A stretch of 51,344 nt of DNA from positions 1-51,344 of the forward strand of contig JBPCOJ010000120.1 in NCBI GenBank assembly GCA_051000345.1, in the 5' to 3' direction. The stretch is from JBHENC01 sp051000345 (GTDB taxonomy: Bacteria; Acidobacteriota; Blastocatellia; Pyrinomonadales; Pyrinomonadaceae). Made by a program: the position numbers and the translations under genes. How positions within the stretch are numbered: the first letter of the stretch is position 1; the number at the start of each line of letters is the position of its first letter. Under the pieces are notes generated by a model. That model was not told where the DNA came from and ran no database searches. It worked only from the letters and a program-made list of their open reading frames with translations. Shown here in pieces: positions 37,962 to 47,044 of this stretch.

Positions 37962-39308
37962 ATGGCTTTGCTCACGCGCGCGGAAGCCGAAGCGCTTCTC
38001 AAAAAAGTTTTAGCCCTCTCCAAAGCAGACGAGTTGGAAGCGAGCTTGGGCGGCGGACGCAGCGCCAACACGCGCTTCGGCGTCAATTCCGCCAACACGA
38101 GCGGCGACCGCGACGATCTAGCTTTGGTAGTCAACGCGCATTTCGGACAGCGCGGCGGCGTCGCCACGACCAACACGCTCGACGATGCAGGGCTTGAAAA
38201 AGTCGTCCGCGCGGCGGAAGCCATCGCGCGCCTCTCGCCGGAAAATCCAGAGCAGCAGCCGTTTCTCGGCAAACAGGAATACGGCGAAATCGCGTTCGCG
38301 TTCGATGAAGCGACGTACAAAGCGGATGCGGCACAGCGAGCGCGCGGCATCGCTTCGACGATTGACCCTGCGCGCTCGAAGAATTTAATTGCCGCTGGAC
38401 TCTACGATCATGAAGGCGGCTTTACGGCAGTCGCTAACACGCGCGGCAATTTCGGTTATGCGCGTTCATCGCGTGCGACGTTTACGACGACTGTGCGGAC
38501 GGCGGACGGCACAGGCTCCGGTTGGGGATCGGCGATGTCGCACCGCATCTCGGACATCAACGCGCAATCAGTCGGCGCATACGCGATTCGCAAAGCGGAG
38601 CTGTCGCGCAATCCTGTGGCGATTGAGCCGGGCAATTACACTGTGATTTTAGAGCCGAACGCCATCGGCGATTTAGTTGCGAATATGCTGTTCTTTTTCG
38701 GCGCGCGGCAAGCGGACGAAGGCCGTTCGTTCTTATCGAAGAAGGGCGGCGGCAATCGTCTCGGCGAAAAAATCTTCGGCGAAGGAATCAATGTTTACAC
38801 TGATCCGAACTTCGCTTCCGCGCCCGGTCTGCCCTTCGACGGCGAAGGCTTGCCGACGCGCCGCATAGACTTTATCAAGAACGGCGTTGTCAAGAATCTG
38901 AACTACTCAAGATTCTGGGCGAAAAAGCAGGGCAAAGAAGCGATGCCGTCGCCGACGAATCTCATCATGGAAGGCGGCACATCTTCCATCGAAGACATGA
39001 TTAAAGCAACGGATCGCGGCGTGCTCGTCACTCGTCTCTGGTACATACGCCTCGTTGACCCGCAAACAGTGCTTTACACCGGACTCACGCGCGACGGCAC
39101 GTTTCTTATCGAGAACGGGCGACTCAAAAGCGCCGTCAAAAATTTCCGTTTCAACGAATCGCCCGTCAAGATACTCAACAACGTAGACTTGATGTCGCCC
39201 GTCACACGCATCACAGGCTCGGAGCGCGTCGGCGACCGCTTGCCTATCCTCGCGCCCGCCGTCAAAGTGCGCGATTTTTCTTTTACGAGTTTGTCCGAAG
39301 CAGTGTGA
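37962..39308 (+). CDS. pmbA: TldE/PmbA family protein
   Basis: The 448-residue partner of TldD lacks a full metal-binding motif, consistent with TldE being the non-metal subunit of the heterodimer. Visible segments are IEPGNYTVILEPNAIGDLVANMLFFFGARQADEGRSFLSKKGG, GINVYTDPNFASAPGLPFDGEGLPTRRIDFIKNGVVKNLNYSRF and the C-terminal SPVTRITGSERVGDRLPILAPAVKVRDFSFTSLSEAV. It begins directly after tldD. A family D heptamer element follows. Confidence 0.92.
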   Translation: MALLTRAEAEALLKKVLALSKADELEASLGGGRSANTRFGVNSANTSGDRDDLALVVNAHFGQRGGVATTNTLDDAGLEKVVRAAEAIARLSPENPEQQPFLGKQEYGEIAFAFDEATYKADAAQRARGIASTIDPARSKNLIAAGLYDHEGGFTAVANTRGNFGYARSSRATFTTTVRTADGTGSGWGSAMSHRISDINAQSVGAYAIRKAELSRNPVAIEPGNYTVILEPNAIGDLVANMLFFFGARQADEGRSFLSKKGGGNRLGEKIFGEGINVYTDPNFASAPGLPFDGEGLPTRRIDFIKNGVVKNLNYSRFWAKKQGKEAMPSPTNLIMEGGTSSIEDMIKATDRGVLVTRLWYIRLVDPQTVLYTGLTRDGTFLIENGRLKSAVKNFRFNESPVKILNNVDLMSPVTRITGSERVGDRLPILAPAVKVRDFSFTSLSEAV

Positions 39309-39310
39309 GA

Positions 39311-39492
39311 GCAGAAGTCAGGAGACAGGAGTCAGAGAACAGTATTCAGGAGACAGGAGTCAGAAGTCAGAATGAAGAAAAGAATAGAAGCCGCGATGAT
39401 TATCTTCATGCTGATAAAGCCTGCCACTCTTGCTTTTATTCTGACTCCTGAATACTGACCTTTCTCTCCTGACTACTGACTTCTGAATACTG
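39311..39492. repeat. Heptamer inverted repeat, family D, large copy
   Basis: Left arm 39311-39372 carries about eight AGTCAGA/AGACAGG-type units. The right arm 39440-39492 carries CTGACTC, CTGAATA, CTGACTA and CTGACTT units. The spacer is about 67 nt. It fills the pmbA to GT2 gap. Confidence 0.87.
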
Positions 39493-39501
39493 CTTTTCAT
39501 T

Positions 39502-40452
39502 ATGCTCATTTCCGTCGTCGTGCCTTGCTACAACGAAGAGGCTGTCATTCGTGAGACGCACGAGCGCCTCTCTGCGACGCTGCGGCAATTGTCTGGATTC
39601 GATTACGAAATCATTTACGTTGACGACGGAAGCCGCGACGAAACGCTCCGGTCGTTGCATGAGTTGCAAGCGGGAGACAAACGCGCGCGCGTCGTCGCGT
39701 TGTCGCGTAACTTCGGTCATCAAATCGCTGTCACTGCGGGATTGGAACACGCGGCGGGCGACGCCGTTGTTGTTATCGACGCGGACTTGCAAGACCCGCC
39801 GGAAGTGATTCTGGAGATGGTGGCGCGCTGGCAGGATGGCTACGATGTGGTTTACGGCGTGCGCACGGACAGGGAAGGCGAAACACAGTTTAAGCTGTGG
39901 ACGGCGAAACTGTTTTATCGTTTGATTAATCAATTATCGAAAGTGCAGATACCTCTGGACGTGGGCGATTTTCGATTGATGAACCGGCGCGTTGTCGAAG
40001 CGATGCTGCGTATGCCGGAGCGTGATCGTTTTTTGCGCGGGATGGTGAGTTGGGTCGGTTTCCGGCAAGTGGCTGTGATGTACAAACGCCAGCCGCGCCA
40101 TGCCGGAGCGAGCAAGTATCCGCTTTTTAAGATGCTCGCGTTTGCGATGGACGGCGTCGTGTCGTTCTCGTTTACGCCCTTGCGCCTCGCCGTCTGGACG
40201 GGCTTTGCGGCGATTGCGCTCGCGTTTGCCGGAATCATTTACGCTGTGCTGCTGCGTTTTTTGACGAACGATTGGGTGCGCGGTTGGGCGTCGATTTTCG
40301 TCGCGGTATTGTTTATGAGCGGTGTGCAATTGGTGTCGCTCGGCATTATAGGCGAATACGTCGGGCGCATTTACGGCGAAGTCAAAAAGCGCCCGCTTTA
40401 TTTTGTGCGCGAGCGGCACGGCTTCGACGAAAGTAAAATTGACAAACAGTAA
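39502..40452 (+). CDS. Family 2 glycosyltransferase (polyprenyl-phosphate sugar synthase type)
   Basis: The 316-residue protein resembles DPM1/GtrB-type enzymes that move a sugar from a nucleotide donor to polyprenyl phosphate. The GT2 domain shows VVPCYNEEAVIRETHERL, IYVDDGSRDETL, the DxD-like VIDADLQDPPE (about 91-101) and GDFRLMNRRVVEAM. Two C-terminal TM helices (about 228-300) anchor it. The lipid-linked sugar would feed the downstream GT-C proteins. Substrate unknown. Confidence 0.9.
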   Translation: MLISVVVPCYNEEAVIRETHERLSATLRQLSGFDYEIIYVDDGSRDETLRSLHELQAGDKRARVVALSRNFGHQIAVTAGLEHAAGDAVVVIDADLQDPPEVILEMVARWQDGYDVVYGVRTDREGETQFKLWTAKLFYRLINQLSKVQIPLDVGDFRLMNRRVVEAMLRMPERDRFLRGMVSWVGFRQVAVMYKRQPRHAGASKYPLFKMLAFAMDGVVSFSFTPLRLAVWTGFAAIALAFAGIIYAVLLRFLTNDWVRGWASIFVAVLFMSGVQLVSLGIIGEYVGRIYGEVKKRPLYFVRERHGFDESKIDKQ

Positions 40453-40476
40453 TCCGCCGTGTGTAAAACAACCTGA

Positions 40477-42543
40477 ATGCTATTTGCCACAGCGATGATA
40501 TTGATTGCGATTGGCGGCGGCGCGGCGACCACTTATCTTTATGATAAAGACGCGCCGCTTCCCGCACGGTTGTGCATGGGCGCGTGCACGGGGTTCGCGG
40601 CGTTCGGCTTGATCGGATTTTTTATCGCATCCTTTACAGGCCTGACGCCGCTCGCGCTTCTTCTCACCTCGTCCCTCATCGCCGCGCCATTCGCGCTATT
40701 GTTAAAGCCCGAATACCGAAAACTTTTTCAGTCCGACATCTATACTGCTGCGTCTGAAACCCGCCGCGCCGTTTTTCGCCCGACACGGCAAATCATCGGC
40801 TACGTTCTCTTTTACGCGCTCGCGTCGCTGCTGCTCTGGCGCATCTTCGACGCCGCGATGTACGAGCGCGCCGGTGAGATTTACACAGGCTTCGAGGCCA
40901 ATCTGGGCGATTTGCCTTTTCACATCAGCGTCGTGACGAGCTTCGCGCAGGGGCAAAACTTTCCGCCGGAGCATACGGAGTTTGCCGGATCGCGTTTCAG
41001 TTATCCCTTTCTGGTCGACTTCGTGGCGGCCTGTTTCGTGCGCGGCGGCGCGTCTCTGCGAAACGCACTCTTCTGGGAAAATTTTGTGCTCGGCCTCGCG
41101 CTCGTCGGGTTGCTGCAACGCTGGGCATGGAAACTCGTGCGCGACGGGGCGGCGGCATTGTTGACGATACCGCTGGTCTTCTTTAGCGGCGGCTTTGGCT
41201 GGTGGCTGTTTCTGCGCGATGCGGGCGCGAGCAGTCTCGGCCTCGTCGGGTTGCTGCAACACTTACCGCGCAATTACACGAGCGTGAGCGGCGGCATTTT
41301 TCAGTGGAGCAACGCGCTGACCACGCTGCTTGTGCCGCAACGTGGCTTCCTGCTCGGCTTGCCGCTAGTGCTTGTGGTCTGGACGCTGTGGTGGCAAACG
41401 CTCGGCGGCGAAAGCGAGCCGCGCACGCAGGCCGCACCGGAGCAGGAAGCGAAACAAGGGAAAGCGAAGCGCGAGGGAAAGGGAAAGCGTGCGCGAATGC
41501 CGCCGCCGCCCGCGTTGCAAGATCGTGCGAATGATACTGTGTTCGTATCCGCTTCATCGGCGGCGATGCGGCGCATGATCGCGGCGGGCGTAGTCGCGGG
41601 AACATTGCCGCTCATACACGCGCACGGCTTTATGGTTGTGATGGCAATCGGCGCGTGCCTCGCCCTGCTGTTTCGCGCGCAGTGGCGCGGCTGGGCGGCC
41701 TTCTTCTTCGTCGCGTTGTGTGTGGCGACGCCGCAGGTTTTGCTGGCGACACAAAACAGCGTTGCGCATTCCGAAACTTTCTTCGCGTGGAATTTCGGCT
41801 GGCAAAAAGGCGAGCATAACGTTTTCTGGTTCTGGTTGATGAATACCGGCGCGTTCGTGCCGCTGCTCGTCTTTGCTTTATGGCGACGCAAGGACGGCAC
41901 GGCTCTCGTCGCGCGTCGCGCCTTCATGTTTTACCTGCCGTTTATGTTCTGCTTTATCGTCCCGAATTTCGTTAAGCTGTCGCCCTGGATTTGGGATAAC
42001 ATCAAGGTTCTTTTTTATTGGTACGCCGCTTCCGCGCCGTTCGTCGCGCTCGCGCTCGTGTGGCTGTGGCGTCGCCGTCGCGTGTGGCGTGTGCTGGCCG
42101 CCGCGCTCTGTGTCTCGCTGACGCTGGCGGGCGGGTTGGATGTCTGGCGTGGGCTTAGTCAAACATCCGAACAGAGAATCTTTGACGCCGACGGCATCGC
42201 GTTTGCGAAAGCCATTGAGCGCGCGACGCCGCCGCATTCGATTCTGCTTAACGCGCCGACTTATAACCATCCGGTTTTTCTGACGGGCAGGCGATCCTTG
42301 ATGGGTTACGCCGGGCATCTATGGTCGCACGGCATTGATTACACGGCGCGTGAAGCGGATATACGACGCATCTACGCGGGCGCGCCCGACGCCGATGCTT
42401 TGCTGGCACGCTACAAGGTCGAATACGTTGTGGTGGGAACGCTGGAGCGCGCCGCCCTGACGGTCAACGAAGCTTTCTTTCAACGCTATCCGAAGGTGGT
42501 AGAAATTGATGGCTACAAACTCTACAAAATCGCGCGTCCGTAA
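40477..42543 (+). CDS. Polytopic membrane protein, GT-C glycosyltransferase-like
   Basis: A 688-residue membrane protein with a dozen or more hydrophobic segments. EIYTGFEANLGDLPFHISVVTSFAQGQNFPPEHTEF lies in a loop near residues 143-178, where GT-C enzymes hold catalytic Asp residues, and the C-terminal soluble part (HSILLNAPTYNHPVFLTGRRSLMGYAGHLWSHGIDY) recalls a family of large bacterial membrane glycosyltransferases. An internal Lys-rich loop (~340-365) is low complexity. It follows the GT2 gene by 24 nt. Exact substrate unknown. Confidence 0.8.
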   Translation: MLFATAMILIAIGGGAATTYLYDKDAPLPARLCMGACTGFAAFGLIGFFIASFTGLTPLALLLTSSLIAAPFALLLKPEYRKLFQSDIYTAASETRRAVFRPTRQIIGYVLFYALASLLLWRIFDAAMYERAGEIYTGFEANLGDLPFHISVVTSFAQGQNFPPEHTEFAGSRFSYPFLVDFVAACFVRGGASLRNALFWENFVLGLALVGLLQRWAWKLVRDGAAALLTIPLVFFSGGFGWWLFLRDAGASSLGLVGLLQHLPRNYTSVSGGIFQWSNALTTLLVPQRGFLLGLPLVLVVWTLWWQTLGGESEPRTQAAPEQEAKQGKAKREGKGKRARMPPPPALQDRANDTVFVSASSAAMRRMIAAGVVAGTLPLIHAHGFMVVMAIGACLALLFRAQWRGWAAFFFVALCVATPQVLLATQNSVAHSETFFAWNFGWQKGEHNVFWFWLMNTGAFVPLLVFALWRRKDGTALVARRAFMFYLPFMFCFIVPNFVKLSPWIWDNIKVLFYWYAASAPFVALALVWLWRRRRVWRVLAAALCVSLTLAGGLDVWRGLSQTSEQRIFDADGIAFAKAIERATPPHSILLNAPTYNHPVFLTGRRSLMGYAGHLWSHGIDYTAREADIRRIYAGAPDADALLARYKVEYVVVGTLERAALTVNEAFFQRYPKVVEIDGYKLYKIARP

Positions 42544-43807
42544 GAACGATTCCGGCCAAAGCGCGAAAGGAATGGCAAGCGTAATGTCGGTTCACGGCGC
42601 TGTTCCTCTTAAAGCCAAAGCGAAATCTCTGGTGTTCGGCCTTCCGTTTCTGACCTGCTTCGTCTATTACTTCTCCAATCCGAAACCCAACTATTTTTAT
42701 GATTATACATTTCGGATGGCGTCGGCGTTGCTGCACGGCAAGGCCGGGCTTAATGAGACGCCGCCCTCATGGTTGAATGAGATGGTTCCGCTTGGCGGCA
42801 GATACTATTCCGTGTTTCCGCTCGGCGGCGTTCTGACAATGATTCCGGCGGCGATGCTGAAAGAAGCCGGTGTCATTAACTCTTTCCCTGCCGGTGCGAT
42901 TGCCGCATTGACGGCGGGCGCGATTGCGCTGCTGCTCGTTATGCTGTCGCTGAAATATGATATGGCGACGGCGCGGCGTGCGTTGCTCGTCTGCTTTATC
43001 GTCTTCGGAACGTGGATATGGTGCAATCTGGCGTTTGCGGGCGCGTGGCAACTCGCGCTCGGCTTCGCGGTGCTGGGACAACTCGGCGCGCTCTATTTCG
43101 CGCTTGACGAGCCGAAGCCTTTGATCGCGGGACTCTTCTTTGCCCTTGCCTTCGGCAATCGAACGGAGATAATTCTGCTGACGCCGATCTTCATCAACTT
43201 GATGCATCAAGAGGCGGAATGGAGCTGTGAGACGCTGCGTCGAGAGCGGGCTTCAATCGCCGGATTTCTGCTTTTTCCTTTTATTCTCGGCGCGTTGACA
43301 CTCTGCTACAACTATGCGCGCTTCGCTTCGGTTTTCGATTTCGGTTATGCGAGAATCCCCGGCGTCCTCAACGAGCCTTGGTACAAGCACGGCATCTTTT
43401 CGATCTATGCGATACCTTCAAACTTCAAGGCGATGGTGCTCGAGACCTGGAAAATCATTAAGCAGTACCCTTACATTGTGCCGACAGGATTCGGCGGATC
43501 AATCTTTTTAAGTAGCCCGTATCTGTTCTTCGTTTTCCGAAGAGGCGCGCAAAATCGTCGCCGGAAGCTGATGGCATGGGCGGCGATTATCGCCCTGACG
43601 CTTTTGCTCTGGTGTCATGGAAATCCCGGCGGGTGGCAGTTCTCTTATCGCTATGCGATGATTTTGCTACCCTGGATTTTTTTGATTCTGCTCGAGAACA
43701 GCCCGAAGAGAGTCTCCGTCATAGAAGTTCTTCTCATCACGGCGTCAATCGCCATCAATGCTTACGCGACCTACCTGTTTCTATGGACGGATTACGTAAA
43801 GCCGTAA
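42509..43807 (+). CDS. Polytopic membrane protein, probable GT-C glycosyltransferase
   Basis: The product, up to 432 residues, has multiple TM helices and a first loop with PPSWLNEMVPLGGRYYSVFPLGG, compatible with PMT/ArnT-like GT-C proteins. The start is uncertain: the ATG at 42509 lies in the previous gene's end (35-nt overlap), while an ATG at 42584 has AAAGGA about 12 nt upstream. The overlap shows tight coupling with the preceding gene. Confidence 0.75.
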   Translation: MATNSTKSRVRKNDSGQSAKGMASVMSVHGAVPLKAKAKSLVFGLPFLTCFVYYFSNPKPNYFYDYTFRMASALLHGKAGLNETPPSWLNEMVPLGGRYYSVFPLGGVLTMIPAAMLKEAGVINSFPAGAIAALTAGAIALLLVMLSLKYDMATARRALLVCFIVFGTWIWCNLAFAGAWQLALGFAVLGQLGALYFALDEPKPLIAGLFFALAFGNRTEIILLTPIFINLMHQEAEWSCETLRRERASIAGFLLFPFILGALTLCYNYARFASVFDFGYARIPGVLNEPWYKHGIFSIYAIPSNFKAMVLETWKIIKQYPYIVPTGFGGSIFLSSPYLFFVFRRGAQNRRRKLMAWAAIIALTLLLWCHGNPGGWQFSYRYAMILLPWIFLILLENSPKRVSVIEVLLITASIAINAYATYLFLWTDYVKP

Positions 43808-43968
43808 CGAACTCTACGATGTGCCGAAATGTAAAAGATGCGGGCGTGCCGAGGCGAGACAAAGTAAGAGCGGGCGCAAATGCGTGCGGTGCGTCTCGTG
43901 TGTGACGGGTACAGCAGCATAGCGTCTGCCGGATGTGTATAGATTCTGCATAAGAATGAAGAGGCAAA
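43808..43968. other. Gap of 161 nt, nothing recognised
   Basis: No gene, repeat or terminator is evident. The SD AAGAGG for the next gene lies at its right end. Confidence 0.4.
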
Positions 43969-45678
43969 GTGAGCAGGAAGAAAACGCGCCCGCGTAAGAA
44001 GACAGACCGCCGTGCCGCTATGAGCGAGGCACGAGATGTCAACGTTTTGACACGCGCGGGCGAAACACGGAACAGAGCGCAACGCTTTGACATCTCCGAA
44101 CCGGAAGTCTCCGAGTCTACGTGGCGCGCGGCGAGCCTTTTGATTCTCGCGTGCGCGAGCGTGTTGCGGCTTTACGATGCGAGCCTGACGCCGCTTCATC
44201 ACGACGAAGGCGTTAACGGATTTTTTCTCACGACCTTAGTCAGAAGCGGCGTTTATCACTACGATCCGGCAAACTATCACGGCCCGACGCTTTACTACTT
44301 CGCGCTTCTTTCGCAATTCCTTTTAGGTCTCAACACATTTGCGATTCGTTTTGTGCCTGCCGCGTTCGGCCTTGCGACCATCGCATTGATTTTATGTTTG
44401 CGTAAGTACATCAGCGCGGTGGGCGCGCTCACGGCTGCCGCGCTCGTCGCCGTTTCGCCGGGCGCGGTTTATATGTCGCGCTACTTCATACACGAATCGC
44501 TGTTTGTTTTTTTTACGCTCGGAATCGTCGTCGCCGCGCTTCGCTACTACGAAACGACGCGCGTCCTTTATCTGCTGCTCGCTTCAGCTTCCGCCGCACT
44601 GCTTTTTGCGACAAAGGAAACGGCGATGATCTCTGCGGGCGTGCTGCTGATCGCACTCGCGTCAACGCAAATTTACATGCGTCTTTTTGCCGCGCCGTCC
44701 GGCGAATACGTCGAGCGTGGAAGGAAAGGCAATGCTGCGGCGGCAACGCGAGCTGCGACGAGTTTCGGAGCATCCGGGCAGGAGGATGAGCCTCTGGCGC
44801 GTTTCGGCGGCGCGTCGCGCGTGGCGCTCGCGGCGCTGGCGGCGCTGGCGCTTTTCGTTTTTCTCAACGTGCTTTTTTATTCGTCGTTTTTCACATACTC
44901 GAAGGGCGTGGCGGATTCGATTGCGACCTTCAAGATTTGGACGCGCACGGGAACGAAAGACCACGTTCATGAATGGTACACGTATCTTATTTGGTTGAAG
45001 CAGGAAGAAGCGCTGCTGTTTTCGCTTGGAATAATGGGCGCGTGCGTCGCGGTGTGGCGTGCGGCGCGTGCCAATGGTTTCGCGTTGTTCGCGGCGTTGT
45101 GGTCAATCGGCATCCTCGCCGCGTATTCGCTCGTGCCGTACAAAACGCCTTGGCTCGCGCTTAATTTTATTGTGCCGCTGGCGATCATCGGCGGCTACGG
45201 CGTCGGAGAGATTTACCGATCCGGTAAAAGCAAGGACGCGCGCAATGTCGTGTTGGGCGTTGCCGGAATCTGTGTCGCCTTTGCGTTATATCAAGCGCTC
45301 TCGCTTAACTTTCGCCACTACGATGATGACACGTACCCGTATGTTTACGCGCACACACGGCGCGAGACGCTTTCATTAGTCGATGAGATCGAGAGGCTCG
45401 CGCGCCGCGCCGGAACAAACGAGAACACTGCCATCGCCTTTGCGTCGCCGGACTACTGGCCTGTGCCTTGGTACTTGCGCGATTACAAGCGCGTCGGCTA
45501 TCACGTTGCGATGCCGCACCCCGCTGCTGGCAGCGGCGAGGCAATCGTCGTCGGCAACGAAACACAGGAAGCGGAAATGCGTGCCGCGCTCGGCCCGGCC
45601 TACATGCGAGTCGGCGCTTACGAGCTTCGTCCCGGCGTTAAATTAGTGCTTTACGCGCGTAGTGATTTGTTGAAGTAG
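43969..45678 (+). CDS. Agl23-like flippase-associated membrane protein (GT-C type)
   Basis: The 569-residue product resembles the flippase activity-associated protein Agl23 family, known in haloarchaeal N-glycosylation and in several bacterial phyla. SLTPLHHDEGVNGFFLTTLVRSGVYHYDPANYHGPTLYYFALLSQFLLG is typical: the HHDEG Asp/Glu is the likely GT-C catalytic site. About 10 TM helices follow and a periplasmic C-terminus (YWPVPWYLRDYKRVGYHVAMP). It starts at GTG with a Lys/Arg-rich N-terminus; an ATG 17 codons later is possible. Confidence 0.82.
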   Translation: MSRKKTRPRKKTDRRAAMSEARDVNVLTRAGETRNRAQRFDISEPEVSESTWRAASLLILACASVLRLYDASLTPLHHDEGVNGFFLTTLVRSGVYHYDPANYHGPTLYYFALLSQFLLGLNTFAIRFVPAAFGLATIALILCLRKYISAVGALTAAALVAVSPGAVYMSRYFIHESLFVFFTLGIVVAALRYYETTRVLYLLLASASAALLFATKETAMISAGVLLIALASTQIYMRLFAAPSGEYVERGRKGNAAAATRAATSFGASGQEDEPLARFGGASRVALAALAALALFVFLNVLFYSSFFTYSKGVADSIATFKIWTRTGTKDHVHEWYTYLIWLKQEEALLFSLGIMGACVAVWRAARANGFALFAALWSIGILAAYSLVPYKTPWLALNFIVPLAIIGGYGVGEIYRSGKSKDARNVVLGVAGICVAFALYQALSLNFRHYDDDTYPYVYAHTRRETLSLVDEIERLARRAGTNENTAIAFASPDYWPVPWYLRDYKRVGYHVAMPHPAAGSGEAIVVGNETQEAEMRAALGPAYMRVGAYELRPGVKLVLYARSDLLK

Positions 45679-45802
45679 TCCGCGCCTCGCGCGACTAAAT
45701 TCAACGCTGTCTTTTCACAAACAAAGAAACCGAAACTTATAGCGACGTTGAGCGGATGGCAAATGCTTGGCATCGCGTGCGAACTGATTGAACATTGAAG
45801 CG
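45679..45802. other. Convergent gap, 124 nt
   Basis: Only a weak 5-bp hairpin (AAGCG/CGCTT) near the lipoprotein stop is seen. No strong terminator. Confidence 0.35.
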
Positions 45803-46501
45803 TTAGAGGCGCTTGACGGCGAATTGCGCAAGAGTTTTTGCTTTCGTGATTTTCGCTTGATCTGATTCGTTGCCGCCGATGCTGATGCGAAGATAAGCAT
45901 TCTTGTTTGTTTGCACGTAAAGAGCATTGCTTCTACCGCCGACCCAAAAGGCTTCGCGCCCGACGCCCGGCACGCGCACGGGCTTGCTGCCTTCACTCTT
46001 TTCTTCTTCATTCTCTTCGCGGTCTTTATCTTTTTTGCCCGCGCCTCTCTCAAACTTGCCTTCCCAAAGCTCGCGCAATTCCTTCTGGTCTTTAGCTCCG
46101 TCTGTGGCGCGCGTTACCTGAAAACTCACGGAATTAACGAACGTCGGCAGCGTGTAAAAGCATTGAGAGACGTTGAAGCCATGATTCATTGACGTAGTAG
46201 CCTTCGCTTCTTTGACCGCTTCGCCCTGCACTGCGGCGATCTCTGCGTTTGTAATCAGCGCGCACGCTTCCTTGTTTCCCGACGGTGAAGCCTCTTTCGA
46301 CATAGAACTATTTTGTTGCGCGCTTAAATTAGAATTAGCGTTCTCTACGGGTAATGAAGAAGACGATGCCGAAAGCGTGCCGGGTTGATTGACATTAGAC
46401 GAGGATGCGGCGGGCGAGGTTGAGGGGGCAGTGCCGGTGCTGCACCCGGCAACAGTAAGTAATAGACAACTCCATAAAACGACACAAAGTTTAGCGTTCA
46501 T
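45803..46501 (-). CDS. Hypothetical lipoprotein
   Basis: Not recognised beyond its envelope location. The 232-residue protein has a signal peptide with lipobox LTVAGC (about residues 15-20), then a Ser/Asn/Ala-rich linker to about 70, and a globular part with EACALITNAEIAAVQGEAVKEAK, CFYTLPTFVNSVSFQVTRATDG and a final domain with ISIGG. A Lys/Glu-rich segment (KKDKDREENEEEK) lies between. GGAGG sits 10 nt before the ATG. Possibly a small ligand-binding lipoprotein; function unknown. Confidence 0.8.
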   Translation of the reverse strand: MNAKLCVVLWSCLLLTVAGCSTGTAPSTSPAASSSNVNQPGTLSASSSSLPVENANSNLSAQQNSSMSKEASPSGNKEACALITNAEIAAVQGEAVKEAKATTSMNHGFNVSQCFYTLPTFVNSVSFQVTRATDGAKDQKELRELWEGKFERGAGKKDKDREENEEEKSEGSKPVRVPGVGREAFWVGGRSNALYVQTNKNAYLRISIGGNESDQAKITKAKTLAQFAVKRL

Positions 46502-47044
46502 AAAAGGCAGGCCTCCGATTGTGGCGGCATCTTAACTGAATTCAGCGACGAAAATCTTGGCGACAATGAATTTGCAATAAATGTCATCAAAATACAATTT
46601 GACTTACACGAGAGTTACGCATACTTTGTCGCTTTCCTAAAACGTTCGCCGCATTTACTACCGGTTATAGTAGTCACTGTGTTCGCCCACATAAGTATGA
46701 CCGGATTGCCGTAGGGATCATCGGGATTTGACAAAAGTTTGCCCTACTATTAAAATTCATTTTTCGTACCCGAATCTGAATACAGTTCGCCGCAAACAGT
46801 CTTTCCCCTTTTTCTGTTTTGCATCCCGACTCGAACTGTCGAATATCCCGATCATCCGAAGCGTTGTACCCGTGCGTAAAGGCGCGTCCTTATTCCGATA
46901 AGAATGCGTTATCGCAAAAACTATTTTCAGTTGCCGTAATTGTCCTGCTCATGCTTGCCCCGCACGCCGTCGAGTAGGTATCCGAAGAAATCTTTTATGC
47001 GCCGACTAATGTTTGGTGCCGCCGTTTAAGGAGCTTTGAAACAA
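46502..47044. other. Divergent gap of 543 nt with a promoter candidate
   Basis: No gene or heptamer repeat is visible. It separates the lipoprotein (minus) from the giant secreted protein (plus). It contains the promoter candidate at 46728-46756 and an imperfect CCGGTTATA/TATGACCGG inverted pair (about 46661 to 46703). The leader to the large gene would be about 280 nt, long enough for regulation. Confidence 0.5.
46728..46756 (+). promoter_or_regulatory. Candidate promoter (TTGACA, 17 nt, TAAAAT)
   Basis: A consensus -35 (46728-46733) and near-consensus -10 TAAAAT (46751-46756) with exact 17-nt spacing lie upstream of the large secreted-protein gene. Confidence 0.6.

Noticed and set aside
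40702..41262. Antisense ORFs inside the large membrane protein
   Set aside because: Composition-driven shadows; the plus-strand frame is continuous and hydrophobic.
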